In this document: one piece after another, positions 8,706 through 17,376 of the stretch
Numbering within the stretch: position 1 is the first letter of the stretch
Layout of the letters: each line of letters starts with the position of its first letter
Assembly (NCBI RefSeq): GCF_009498275.1
Contig: NZ_CP045643.1
Location: 4,092,001-4,156,000, forward strand
Reading direction: 5' to 3'
Source: Streptomyces fagopyri
Lineage (GTDB): Bacteria > Actinomycetota > Actinomycetes > Streptomycetales > Streptomycetaceae
DNA length: 64,000 bases
Notes under the pieces: model-generated
What the model was told of the DNA's origin: nothing
Database searches by the model: none
What the model saw: only the letters and a program-made list of their open reading frames with translations
Program-made: the position numbers and the translations under genes

Positions 8706-9663
8706 CGAATCCCTCCCCCGTCAGCGCCAGGAACGCGTCCTCCAGCGAGGCCCGTTCCACCCCGAAGCCGCGCACCCGGACACCCGCCGCGACCAGCGCG
8801 GCGTTCAGTTCGGCGAGTTCGCGGTCCCGGTCCGGCGGCTCGGCCGTCACCCCCGTCTCGGTCACGACCACGTCCCCCACCCCCTGTTCCTTCAGGACGC
8901 GCGCCGCGTCCCCGGGGTCGGGCGTGGTCACCACGAGGCGGCCCCGCGCGCCCGCCGCGAGATCGGCCACCGCGCCCTGCGTGATCAGTCTCCCCTGCGC
9001 CATCACGGCCGCATGAGTGCACACCTGTTCGATCTCGTCGAGCAGGTGCGAGGAGAGGAAGACGGTCGTGCCGTCCGAGGCCAGTTCCCTCACCAGGGAG
9101 CGGATCTCCCGCATGCCCTGCGGGTCGAGGCCGTTGGTCGGCTCGTCCAGGACCAGCAGCCGGCGGGGCTGGAGGAGCGCCGCCGCGAGCCCGAGCCGCT
9201 GCTTCATGCCGAGGGAGTACGCCTTGGCCTTCTTGCCCGCGGCGGCGGTGAGTCCGACCCGGTCGAGGGCGTACGCCACCCGCGCGCGCCGGGTGCGCGG
9301 GTCGGCGGTCGGGTCGGCGGCGTCGTACCGCTGGAGGTTGTCGCGGCCGGAGAGGAAGCCGTACAGCGCGGGGCCCTCGATGAGGGCGCCCACCTCCGGG
9401 AGCACGGCGCGGGCGGCGCGGGGCATCGGTCTGCCCAGTACCCGTGCCGTGCCCGAGGTCGGCTCGATCAGGCCCATCAGCATGCGGATGGTGGTGGTCT
9501 TGCCCGAACCGTTCGGCCCGAGGAAGCCGAAGACGCTGCCCGCCGGGACGGCCAGGTCGAGGCCGTCGACGGCGAGCTGTCCGCCGCGGTAGCGCTTGGT
9601 GAGCGCGCGGGTGGCGATCACCGTCTCGGCCATGTCCGGTTCCGCGGCGGACAGTTCCTCCAT
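8692..9663 (-). CDS. ABC transporter ATP-binding protein
   Basis: 323 residues. Walker A is GPNGSGKTTT (about residues 49-58), the Q-loop region is VGALIEGPALYGFLSG, the signature is YSLGMKQRLGLAAALL, Walker B is RLLVLDEPTNGLD and the switch His is SSHLLDE. The order and the roughly 100-residue C-terminal extension fit the drug/Na+ export (CcmA/NatA) class. It powers the permease encoded immediately downstream. It lies 32 bases downstream of the LolA-like gene, giving a three-gene operon. The substrate is unknown; the periplasm-side LolA-like partner suggests a lipid or lipoprotein cargo, which is inference. Confidence 0.92.
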   Translation of the reverse strand: MEELSAAEPDMAETVIATRALTKRYRGGQLAVDGLDLAVPAGSVFGFLGPNGSGKTTTIRMLMGLIEPTSGTARVLGRPMPRAARAVLPEVGALIEGPALYGFLSGRDNLQRYDAADPTADPRTRRARVAYALDRVGLTAAAGKKAKAYSLGMKQRLGLAAALLQPRRLLVLDEPTNGLDPQGMREIRSLVRELASDGTTVFLSSHLLDEIEQVCTHAAVMAQGRLITQGAVADLAAGARGRLVVTTPDPGDAARVLKEQGVGDVVVTETGVTAEPPDRDRELAELNAALVAAGVRVRGFGVERASLEDAFLALTGEGFDVAG

Positions 9664-9695
9664 GGGCTCCCTCGTCTCGAGCTTCGCGGACGTGT

Positions 9696-10991
9696 CTACT
9701 GGGCGGCGTCGGCCGCCTTCACCAGCGCGGACTTGGTGACGGCGCCCGCGTACACCTTGCCGTCGTCCGTGATCAGCGCGTTGATCAGGCGGGTCGAGAA
9801 GACCGTGCCCGAGCCGAACTTGCCGGAGACGTGGTCGCCGAGCGAGTCCAGGAACCCGGAGAAGGGGCTGTTGCCGGACGCGGAGCCCGAGGGCACGCCC
9901 TGGCCGCCCGTGTCGAACTCGACGATCGAGCTCCAGCCCTCACCGATGACCTTCCGGCCGCCGAGTCCCTTGCCGAGGTCCTCACCGGGCTTCGGGGAGG
10001 CCTCGGGGAGCTTGCCGTGCCTGCCCTCGTCCTTGTTGGCGCCCTTGTCGCCCTTGCCGTTCCCGTCCGCGTGCTTGCCGAGCTCCTTGCCCAGGTCGTC
10101 GCCCTCGGTGACCTTCGCGCCCTTCGGCGGGGTGAAGTCGAAGGTCGAGGCGGCGGGCCTGGAGAAGTCGACCTTGGTGAAGCCCGCGTCCACGACGGCC
10201 GCGCCGCCGCTCGTCGGCGTCAGCGTGAACTTCAGCGGCACCCCGGTCTTCGCGTCCACCGCGACACTGATCGCGCCGACCGTGGAGCCGGACTGCCTGG
10301 GCTTGATGAGCAGCTTGTAGGCATCCCGGCCCGCGACCTGCGCCGTGCCGTCCACGGTCACGGAGGTCGTGTCGCCCACGGACTTCAGGGCCTCGTCGGC
10401 GAGTTCCTTGGGCGTGCTCGGGACGCCCTCGGGCGCCGCCCCGCGCCGCTCGTCGGACGCGGGCGCCTTCGAGTGGTAGACCTCGTTCGACTTGCTGTCG
10501 TACGCCCATACGTCGCCGCCGTTGCGGATGACGCTGTACTCGGCTGCGCTCTCCAGCAGGGAGACCTTGCCCTTGTCCGGGCCGTCGGCCGCGACGCGCA
10601 GCGTGTGCGTGCCCGAGGCCAGCTCCATGAGTTTGGACTGCGGGTCGGCGGAAGAGCCGCCGTCGCCCTGGGCGGCGCCGGACATCAGGCCGTTCTCCAG
10701 ACCACCCAGGTCGGGCAGCCCGAGGTCGGTGCTGATCTTGACCGTGCCGGAGAGCTGCTGGACGTCGGACTTGGCGATCTTCTCGACGAGCTGCTGCGCG
10801 GTGATCTTCGGCAGGCTGGGGTCGCCGGAGTCGGCGAGCGCCGGGACGAGCCCGATGGTCACCGCCGCCACTCCCACCACCGCGACCGGGACGACGTACC
10901 GCGCGGCCTTGCGGCGGCCGGCGCGCATCTCGTCGGCCTCGTCGCGCAGCCCTTCCGCCCCGGCGGTCCTGTCGGATTCGTTCGGTGCCAT
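9696..10991 (-). CDS. Membrane-anchored LolA-like (outer-membrane lipoprotein-sorting fold) protein
   Basis: 431 residues. A cytoplasmic N-terminus rich in charged residues is followed by one membrane anchor (about residues 30-53, ARYVVPVAVVGVAAVTIGLV). An extracytoplasmic domain follows with alternating strands such as TVKISTDLGLPDLG, HTLRVAADGPDKG and AYKLLIKPRQSGS. This is the LolA/LolB/RseB-like beta-sheet found in actinobacterial lipoprotein or lipid-binding proteins and in sigma-E regulators. A disordered Lys/Gly/Asp-rich insert (residues about 305-345) interrupts it. It is first in the operon with the ABC ATPase and permease. A Crp-like palindrome lies about 360 bp upstream of its start. 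Confidence 0.78.
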   Translation of the reverse strand: MAPNESDRTAGAEGLRDEADEMRAGRRKAARYVVPVAVVGVAAVTIGLVPALADSGDPSLPKITAQQLVEKIAKSDVQQLSGTVKISTDLGLPDLGGLENGLMSGAAQGDGGSSADPQSKLMELASGTHTLRVAADGPDKGKVSLLESAAEYSVIRNGGDVWAYDSKSNEVYHSKAPASDERRGAAPEGVPSTPKELADEALKSVGDTTSVTVDGTAQVAGRDAYKLLIKPRQSGSTVGAISVAVDAKTGVPLKFTLTPTSGGAAVVDAGFTKVDFSRPAASTFDFTPPKGAKVTEGDDLGKELGKHADGNGKGDKGANKDEGRHGKLPEASPKPGEDLGKGLGGRKVIGEGWSSIVEFDTGGQGVPSGSASGNSPFSGFLDSLGDHVSGKFGSGTVFSTRLINALITDDGKVYAGAVTKSALVKAADAAQ

Positions 10992-11352
10992 GTGTGCCTT
11001 ACCTCCGTCGTCGGCGGCGGCCTGCCATCCTGCGCTTCCCCACCCCTATAGCCGCCATTCTCACCCGAACCGGTGAGGAGTGGTGCTCTCCATATGACCA
11101 AATCGGGCGGAGAGATGCGTCAGACCCCGGACGCAACTCCACGTACTCCTTCGGTATGACACGAGGGGGCGGTGGCTCCCGCGACCCGTAGGGGTCGCCG
11201 GAGGCACAGCCTCACCGGGCCGGGCCGGTGCCGTACGAACGCGGGGTCCGCCTGGGGAGGGGGCGCCGGGGGACTCGGGGGCGGGGGACACGGGGGACGC
11301 CGACGATCACACATCCGTATGGACCGATCCCGATCCTGGACCACATCCCAAC

Positions 11353-11370
11353 ATGTGACGCACGTCACAT
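11353..11370. promoter_or_regulatory. Crp-like palindrome upstream of the LolA-ABC operon
   Basis: ATGTGACG-CA-CGTCACAT is an exact 8+2+8 palindrome. It contains TGTGA-N6-TCACA, the enterobacterial CRP consensus, and also GTG(N)6GNCAC, the motif I recall for Streptomyces Crp. It sits in the 464-bp spacer 10992-11455, about 360 bp upstream of the LolA-like gene and just after the polyprenyl synthase stop. The rest of this spacer shows only GC-rich sequence with no ORF I would support. Confidence 0.6.
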
Positions 11371-11455
11371 CAGCACGCACCGGTCGGCCGGTCACCGGGA
11401 ACGACACCCCGCGGGCACCGCGCCGGGCGCCCCGGCACCGGCGTGGACGAAGGCG

Positions 11456-12466
11456 TCAGCCCGCCCGGTGCACCACGGCGTCCACGAGCTCCACCAACGC
11501 CGCCTTCGCGTCGCACTCCGGCAACGGAGCCACCGCGGCCCGGGCCTCCTCCGCGTACCGCACGGTGTCCCTGCGCGCCTGCTCCAGCGCCGGGTGCGCC
11601 CGCAGCCGGGCCAGTGCCTCGGCGTGCCGGTCGTCGTCCGTGAGGTCGGAGTCCAGCAGCTCGCACAGCGCGACGTCCTCTGCGAGACCGAGCCGCTCCG
11701 CCCGCTCGCGCAACCGCAGCACCGGCAGCGTGGGAATGCCCTCGCGCAGATCCGTCCCGGGCGTCTTTCCCGACTCGTGCGAGTCGGACGCGATGTCCAG
11801 GACATCGTCCGCGAGCTGGAAGGCCACGCCCAGCCGCTCCCCGTACTGCGTCAGCACGTCCACGACCGCCTCGTCGGCCCCGGACATCATCGCGCCGAAC
11901 CGGCACGCCACGGCGACCAGCGAACCGGTCTTGCCGCTCAGCACGTCGAGGTAGTGCTCGACCGGGTCCCGCCCGTCGCGCGGCCCCGCCGTCTCCAGGA
12001 TCTGCCCGGTGACCAGCCGTTCGAACGCCTCGGCCTGGACGCGGACGGCCTCGGGCCCGAGGTCGGCCAGGGTGTGCGACGCGCGCGCGAAGAGAAAATC
12101 ACCGGTGAGGACCGCGACCGAGTTGCCCCAGCGGGTGTTCGCGCTGGGCACTCCGCGCCGCGCGTCGGCCTCGTCCATCACGTCGTCGTGGTACAGCGTG
12201 GCGAGATGGGTCAGCTCGACGACCACGGCCGAGGGCACGACACCCGGCGCGTAGGGGTCACCGAACTGCGCCGCGAGCATCACGAGCAGCGGACGGAACC
12301 GCTTCCCGCCGGCCCGCAGGAGGTGTTGCGCGGCTTCCGTGATGAAGGGGACCTCGCTCTTGGTGACTTCGAGCAGGCCCTCCTCGACAGCCGCCAATCC
12401 GGCCTGGACATCGGCTTCGAGAGCCTGGTCCCGCACGCTCAGCCCGAACGGCCCGACGACGGTCAC
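11456..12466 (-). CDS. Polyprenyl diphosphate synthase (long-chain trans-isoprenyl synthase)
   Basis: 336 residues with both aspartate-rich motifs: LYHDDVMDEADARRG (first DDxxD with the following RRG) and FQLADDVLDIASD (second). It also has GGKRFRPLL, which binds the allylic substrate. This is the class of hepta/octa/nonaprenyl diphosphate synthases that extend an allylic diphosphate with isopentenyl diphosphate. The context (nuo, MenG, mqn genes and a GGR-family reductase in the same window) suggests it makes the menaquinone side chain. Product length cannot be read reliably. Monocistronic, divergent from the hydrolase at 12789. The shared 322-bp spacer shows no motif I can name. Confidence 0.88.
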   Translation of the reverse strand: MTVVGPFGLSVRDQALEADVQAGLAAVEEGLLEVTKSEVPFITEAAQHLLRAGGKRFRPLLVMLAAQFGDPYAPGVVPSAVVVELTHLATLYHDDVMDEADARRGVPSANTRWGNSVAVLTGDFLFARASHTLADLGPEAVRVQAEAFERLVTGQILETAGPRDGRDPVEHYLDVLSGKTGSLVAVACRFGAMMSGADEAVVDVLTQYGERLGVAFQLADDVLDIASDSHESGKTPGTDLREGIPTLPVLRLRERAERLGLAEDVALCELLDSDLTDDDRHAEALARLRAHPALEQARRDTVRYAEEARAAVAPLPECDAKAALVELVDAVVHRAG

Positions 12467-12788
12467 GAGAGGTTCTCCTGTCTGCTGACGATCACATGGC
12501 GAACTCGGTCGATCATTCGGTCGATGACACGGTTTGTCGATGTGTCGCTGCCATCACTCAAGTCAGCGTATCCGGTCACGTTTCGATCACCACGAGCGCC
12601 CACCGTCCCCACTGTCGACTTCCTCCCGACTTCCCTCTCACCCGGCGTCCGATGTCTCCGGAGGGGCAGGCGGTCCCACGTCCGGGCGACGGCCCCTCGC
12701 GAACGGTATGTTCGTGAGAGGCCGTTATGACAGCAAATACACCGAATCGCCCCCGCTCATCGAGAACACCGAGAACACCGAGAAGAGC

Positions 12789-14921
12789 ATGCACATCCGT
12801 ACGGTCTTCCCCTACGAGACGACTCACGAGGACCTCTGGATCCCCCTGGCGGACGGCACCCGCCTGTACGCACGCATGTGGCGCCCGTTGACCGAGGAGC
12901 CCGTCCCCGCCCTTCTCGAATACCTCCCGGACCGCCTCCGCGACTCGACCGCGCCGCGCGACGCGCAGCGCCACCCCTGGTACGCGGGCCACGGCTACAC
13001 CTCCGTCCGGGTGGACGCCCGCGGTCACGGCAACTCGGAGGGCGTGCCGGCGACCGCGGAACCCTCCGATACCGCCGAGACCACCGACGGCGTGGAGGTG
13101 ATCCACTGGCTGGCCGCACAGCCCTGGTGCAGCGGCCGGGTCGGCATGTTCGGTCTCTCCCGGGGAGGCACCATCTCCCTGCGGATCGCGGCCCGCGCAC
13201 CCGGACCGCTGAAGGCGGTCGTCGTGGTCTGCTCGGCCGACGACGGCACTGCCGACCACCGATTCGCCCACCGCACCGACCGCGGGTTCGGCCGCGAGGG
13301 AGGTTCCGTCCTCACCGCCGGCGCGCACGCCCGCGCGGCCGCGGCGCTCGCCCATGTCGCCCGCCCACCGGACCCCGCGCACGTCGGTCAGGTGATGTGG
13401 CGTGACATGTGGGTGGCGCGCCTGGAGACGGTGGACCCGGGCATCCGTACGTGGCCGACACACCCGGCCCGGGACGTGAACGGGGGCGCCGGGGGCCTCG
13501 ACGAGGACAGCTCCGCGATCCGTGCGGCCGTCCTGGCGGTGGGCGGTTGGCACGACCCGTACCGCGACTCGGTGCTGCGCCTGGTCCGGAGCCTCCCGCC
13601 GGATCGCGTACGCGGTCTGATCGGTCCCTGGTCGCACGGGTACCCCGACCAGGACCGCCGGCCGGGCCCGGCGATCGGCTTCCTCCAGGAGACGCTGCGC
13701 TGGTGGGACCACTGGCTCGAGCCGCACGGCAGGCGCACGCCGGCCGCCCCGGGCGCGAGGACACCGGCCGGCACCGACGGCCGCCCGGTGATGGCGGAGC
13801 CCCTTCTGCGCTCCTACGTCATGGACGCGCACCCTCCGGCGACGGCCTACGCCTCGCTGCCCGGCCGCTGGGTCGGCGACACCGCCTGGCCCTCTCCCCT
13901 GGTCACCGTCATCGCGTACGCGCTCCGGGGTGCGCCGGTGCTCGTGCGCTCCCCTCAGCACACCGGCGTGGACGCGGGGCGCTTCCGCCCGGTCGGAGGC
14001 GACGCGGACCTGCCCCCGGACCAGCGGGAGGAGGACGCGAGATCCGTCTGCTTCGAGTTCGAGGTGCCGGGAGAGACCTGGATTCTGGGGTGCCCCAGCG
14101 TGCGCCTGCGTCTGACCTCCCACTCGGCCCGGGGCCAGGTGATCGCCCGGGTCTGCGACGTGGCTCCCGACGGCGCCTCGACCCTGGTCACCCGGGGTGC
14201 CATGAACCTCTCAGCGCGCTACGGCCGCGATCGGGCCGTCCTCTGGAAACCGGGCGCCACGGAGGACGTACGTTTCGAGCTGGACGCCATCGGATACGCC
14301 GTCCCGCCCGGCCATCGCATCCGCCTCTCCCTCTCCTCCGCGTACTGGCCGTGGATCTGGCCCGAGCCCGGCTCGGAGGCCGGGTTCACCCTGGATCCGT
14401 CGGCCAGTTCTCTCGAACTCCCGGTAAGGGCACGCGAGTCGGACCCCACGATCACCTTCGCCGAGCCGGAGCACTCGGTACCGCTCGGGGTGGCGTCCGC
14501 GGCCACCCTCGACGAACCCCGCCCGGAACGCCGGGTCGTGCACGACGTGGCGAAGGACGAGTGGCGCCTCGAAGCCGTCCCCCGCGACGGCGGCACCCTC
14601 GTCCATCCGGACGGCCTCGAACACGCGGAGGAGGCGCTGGAGACGTACCGCGTCCGTGAGGCCGACCCCCTGAGCGCCCGCGCCCACTCCTCCTGGTCGA
14701 TCCGCCTGCGCCGCGCGGAACCGGCCTGGGACGCGCGCGTCGAGGTCCGCTCCGAAGTCGTCTGCGACACACGCGACTTCATCACCTCCAGTGAGCTGGT
14801 CTGCGAGGACGGCGACGAGGTGGTCTTCCACCGGACGTGGGAGCGCAGGATCCCGCGCACGGCGGGCCGAAGCCCCGGCGACGGTCTCGGCGACCCCGCG
14901 GAGCAGGACGCGGACCGCTGA
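12789..14921 (+). CDS. CocE/NonD-family (X-Pro dipeptidyl-peptidase S15 type) hydrolase
   Basis: About 710 residues in the CocE order. An alpha/beta-hydrolase domain carries the nucleophile FGLSRGGT (Ser), the acid VGGWHDPYRDS (Asp) and the base GPWSHGYPD (His). It is followed by the C-terminal jelly-roll domain (SVCFEFEVPGETWILGCPSV). Family members cleave esters or N-terminal Xaa-Pro dipeptides; the real substrate is unknown. There is no signal peptide, so it is cytoplasmic. The ATG at 12789 is chosen because the family homology begins there (MHIRTVFPYETTHEDLW); upstream in-frame ATGs at 12534 and 12708 give unlike sequence. Confidence 0.85.
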   Translation: MHIRTVFPYETTHEDLWIPLADGTRLYARMWRPLTEEPVPALLEYLPDRLRDSTAPRDAQRHPWYAGHGYTSVRVDARGHGNSEGVPATAEPSDTAETTDGVEVIHWLAAQPWCSGRVGMFGLSRGGTISLRIAARAPGPLKAVVVVCSADDGTADHRFAHRTDRGFGREGGSVLTAGAHARAAAALAHVARPPDPAHVGQVMWRDMWVARLETVDPGIRTWPTHPARDVNGGAGGLDEDSSAIRAAVLAVGGWHDPYRDSVLRLVRSLPPDRVRGLIGPWSHGYPDQDRRPGPAIGFLQETLRWWDHWLEPHGRRTPAAPGARTPAGTDGRPVMAEPLLRSYVMDAHPPATAYASLPGRWVGDTAWPSPLVTVIAYALRGAPVLVRSPQHTGVDAGRFRPVGGDADLPPDQREEDARSVCFEFEVPGETWILGCPSVRLRLTSHSARGQVIARVCDVAPDGASTLVTRGAMNLSARYGRDRAVLWKPGATEDVRFELDAIGYAVPPGHRIRLSLSSAYWPWIWPEPGSEAGFTLDPSASSLELPVRARESDPTITFAEPEHSVPLGVASAATLDEPRPERRVVHDVAKDEWRLEAVPRDGGTLVHPDGLEHAEEALETYRVREADPLSARAHSSWSIRLRRAEPAWDARVEVRSEVVCDTRDFITSSELVCEDGDEVVFHRTWERRIPRTAGRSPGDGLGDPAEQDADR

Positions 14922-15269
14922 ATCCCTGACGGACCCCGGCAACGGAGGCCCGCCGGCTTTCACGGACGGACCAGGAGACGGTCACGCGCTTCGCGGCGCA
15001 CCGGCGGATCCGGTGTCCGGGACCAACAGGTCATTCAGGGGAGGGGAGTTCAGCTCCTCGCCCCGCCGTGACATGCCAGGCGCTTCCCGAACTCGGTTCA
15101 GGTGAACCCCACTTCGGGGCCGACGAGGACCGGCTCCCCCGCGGCGACCCGGGCAACGGGCTGCCCGCGGGGCGGGTTCACCCGCCCCCGAACAGGGGTT
15201 CATCGACCTCTTACCCGCGCCTTATATGCCCGACTTGCCGCCATTGCCGCTTTATTCCTGGCCGATCGA

Positions 15270-15283
15270 GTGAGTTGGGTCAC
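15270..15283 (+). promoter_or_regulatory. Crp-like site upstream of the riboswitch-controlled muralytic gene
   Basis: GTGAGTTGGGTCAC fits GTG(N)6GNCAC. It lies about 200 bp upstream of the start of the c-di-AMP riboswitch and about 390 bp upstream of the gene it precedes. The spacer 14922-15660 is otherwise filled by the riboswitch and by unassigned sequence. The layout, Crp site then ydaO-type RNA then cell-wall hydrolase, is the one I recall for the rpfA gene of Streptomyces coelicolor. Confidence 0.5.
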
Positions 15284-15471
15284 GCGCGAAGATCACCCAT
15301 CCCGCGACCCCGCTCGGCGACTACCCGTTTGCATAAGCCAAGTTGAGTGAAAGATTCCGGATTAATCGGGCAATTCATCCGCCCTTATGTCCTGGTGAAA
15401 ACGATCTACACCGCGACATCAAGGCTTGTTTCGGACATGTGCTCTCGCATACCTTCACGTCACTCCGGACG

Positions 15472-15653
15472 GACCGCCAAATCCTGCCACCGACCGGAAA
15501 CCACACCCGACCACACACGCACGGCAGGAGCGGGGGACCCAGGTAAGTCGCCGAACCGAAGTCCGGAACGGCTAGGGGTGAAGTCGCACTCACCGTGCGG
15601 CCGGGCAGCTCCCGCCCGAACCCGACAGCTCACCTCGCAGGCGCCGGAGAGGA
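15472..15653 (+). promoter_or_regulatory. Cyclic-di-AMP riboswitch (ydaO/yuaA class)
   Basis: The leader contains the conserved blocks of the ydaO motif in the right order. They are GAGCGGGGGACCCA (from 15538), AGGGGTGAAGTC (from about 15574), then a GGGCAGCTCCCGCCC stem, CCCGACAGCTCACCTCG, and the closing GCAGGCG that pairs with the 5' CGCC near 15475. A further stem pairs CCTGCC (15483-15488) with GGCAGG (15533-15538). The ribosome-binding sequence GGAGAGGA (15646-15653) follows directly, 7 bases before the ATG. The class binds c-di-AMP and usually turns expression off. The boundaries are approximate. Confidence 0.88.
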
Positions 15654-15660
15654 ACTCGTC

Positions 15661-16401
15661 ATGGCCGCAGCAGGCAGACACTGCCACCCGAAGTCCCGCA
15701 GCACCCTCGTCCGCGGCATCCTGGCTGCGGGCACGGGCGCGGCGGTACTCGCCCTCCCGATCCTGGGCGCGACCTGCGCCCAGGCCGCCACGGGGGCCTC
15801 CGACGTCCAGCTGGTCACCTACAAGGTGGTCGCGGGCGACACCCTGGTCAAGATCGCGCAGAAGTACCCCTCCACCGGCGGCTGGAAGAAGCTGTACGAG
15901 GCCAACAGCGCGGTCATCGGTTCCGACCCGTCGGCACTCCGCACGGGCCTCACCCTGACGGTCGGCACGAAAACCGTGCAGAACGCCACAAAGTCGACAA
16001 ACGTCACGGCCGCGGTCGCGAAGACCACGAAGTCCAAGACCACGGCAGTCACCGCGGCCACCGCCGCCGTGAAGACGTACACGAACGACCTCGACGGCTG
16101 GATCAAGCAGTCGCTGGACATCATGGCCAAGGCCGGAATCCCGGGCAGCTACGACGGCATCCACCGCAACGTCATGCGGGAGTCCTCCGGCAACCCCAAG
16201 GCCATCAACAACTGGGACTCCAACGCCGCGGCCGGTATCCCCTCCAAGGGCCTGCTCCAGGTCATCGACCCGACGTTCAAGGCCTACCACGTGCCCGGCA
16301 CGTCCATGGACCCCTACGACCCGGTCGCGAACATCACCGCCGCCTGCAACTACGCCGCGGCGAAGTACGGCTCGATCGACAACGTCAACGGCGCCTACTG
16401 A
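15661..16401 (+). CDS. Secreted LysM and SLT-type transglycosylase domain protein
   Basis: 246 residues. A signal peptide with a twin basic start and Ala-rich core ends near AQA-A (residue about 42). A LysM domain follows (VQLVTYKVVAGDTLVKIAQKYP... to LTLTVG, about residues 48-105), then a Thr/Lys-rich linker. The C-terminal lysozyme-like domain has MRESSGNPKAINNWDSNA, KGLLQVIDPTFKAYH and NITAACNYAAAKYG, with the catalytic Glu in RES. It should bind and cleave peptidoglycan during growth or germination. Expression is predicted to respond to c-di-AMP through the leader riboswitch and perhaps to Crp. A strong terminator follows. Confidence 0.92.
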   Translation: MAAAGRHCHPKSRSTLVRGILAAGTGAAVLALPILGATCAQAATGASDVQLVTYKVVAGDTLVKIAQKYPSTGGWKKLYEANSAVIGSDPSALRTGLTLTVGTKTVQNATKSTNVTAAVAKTTKSKTTAVTAATAAVKTYTNDLDGWIKQSLDIMAKAGIPGSYDGIHRNVMRESSGNPKAINNWDSNAAAGIPSKGLLQVIDPTFKAYHVPGTSMDPYDPVANITAACNYAAAKYGSIDNVNGAY

Positions 16402-16418
16402 CAGGTCGCCACGAGACC

Positions 16419-16449
16419 GGGGGCGCCGGACCAAAGCTCCGGCGCCCCC
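16419..16449 (+). terminator. Rho-independent-type terminator of the LysM-SLT gene
   Basis: A perfect 12-bp GC stem pairs GGGGGCGCCGGA (16419-16430) with 16438-16449 around a 7-base loop, 18 bases after the stop codon. It may also block transcription coming from the convergent HAD gene. Confidence 0.8.
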
Positions 16450-16463
16450 GCCGAACCAGGACG

Positions 16464-16560
16464 ACGGGGAAACGGGGCCACGGGAAACCAGGGCCATGGG
16501 AAACCGTGCCGGCGGGAAACCGCGGCCACGGCAACCCGGAGCCACGGAAAACCGGGGCTA
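16464..16560. repeat. Six degenerate 16-bp tandem units
   Basis: Between the convergent SLT and HAD genes, about six imperfect copies of ACGGGAAACCNGGGCC follow one another (for example ACGGGAAACCAGGGCC, ATGGGAAACCGTGCC, ACGGAAAACCGGGGCT). The last unit abuts the HAD stop codon. There are no spacers between the units, so this is a minisatellite and not a CRISPR array. Confidence 0.65.
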
Positions 16561-17376
16561 TCGAGCGGAGACCGGGAGCAGCCGCTCCAGCACCACCGCG
16601 ACCCCGTCGTCCTCGTTCGACAGCGTCACCTCGTCGGCCACCGCCTTCAGCTCCGGATGGGCGTCGGCCATGGCGACCCCGTGGGCGGCCCAGTCGAACA
16701 TGGGTATGTCGTTGGGCATGTCGCCGAAGGCGATGGTGGCTTCGGGGGCCAGCCCGAGATGGGCGGCGGCGAGAGCCAGCCCCGTCGCCTTGGTCACCCC
16801 GCATGGCTGGAGTTCGACCGTGCCGGGCCCCGACATCGTGACGGTGGCCAGAGAACCCACCACTCCCCTGGCCGCCGCGGCCAACTCGTCGTCGGACAGC
16901 AGCGGGTGGCGCAACAGCACCTTGCTGATCGGCTCCGTCCACAGGTCGTCGCGGCGCCCGACCCGTACCGCGGGAAGCGTCGGGTGCGGCATCACGTAAC
17001 CGGGCTCGATGAGCGTCAGTCCGTCCACGCCGTCCTGGTCCACCGCCGCGTAGAGCAGCCCGACCTCCGCCTCGATCTTGCCCAGCGCCGTCTCCGCGAG
17101 TTCCCTGTCCAGGGTCACCGACCACAGCAGACGGTCCGCGCCCGCGTCGTAGAGCTGCGCCCCCTGTCCGCACACCGCCAGCCCCGCGCCGCCGAGTTCA
17201 CCGAGGAGCGGGCGCACCCTCGGCGCCGGGCGACCCGTCACGACCAGGTGCCGGGCGCCCGCCTCCACCACCCTCGCCAACGCGGCCCGGGTCCGGTCGG
17301 AGAGGGTGTCGTCACCGCGGAGCAGCGTTCCGTCCAGGTCAGTGGCGATGAGCGAATATGCAGTCGGAGCGGCCAT
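16558..17376 (-). CDS. Cof-type HAD-superfamily phosphatase
   Basis: 272 residues. HAD motif I is IATDLDGTLL (nucleophile and acid Asp), motif II is HLVVTGRP, and motifs III/IV give AIAFGDMPNDIPMFDWA, with Lys provided by VTKATGLAL. The large cap inserted between motifs II and III is the C2 type, as in the Cof/YbiV subfamily that dephosphorylates sugar phosphates or flavin intermediates. No ribosome-binding site precedes the ATG; instead a TATTCT -10-like box lies 7 bases upstream, so the mRNA may be leaderless. Confidence 0.88.
   Translation of the reverse strand: MAAPTAYSLIATDLDGTLLRGDDTLSDRTRAALARVVEAGARHLVVTGRPAPRVRPLLGELGGAGLAVCGQGAQLYDAGADRLLWSVTLDRELAETALGKIEAEVGLLYAAVDQDGVDGLTLIEPGYVMPHPTLPAVRVGRRDDLWTEPISKVLLRHPLLSDDELAAAARGVVGSLATVTMSGPGTVELQPCGVTKATGLALAAAHLGLAPEATIAFGDMPNDIPMFDWAAHGVAMADAHPELKAVADEVTLSNEDDGVAVVLERLLPVSAR

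Noticed and set aside
16464..16560. CRISPR-like repeat array
   Set aside because: Contiguous degenerate 16-bp units without spacers.
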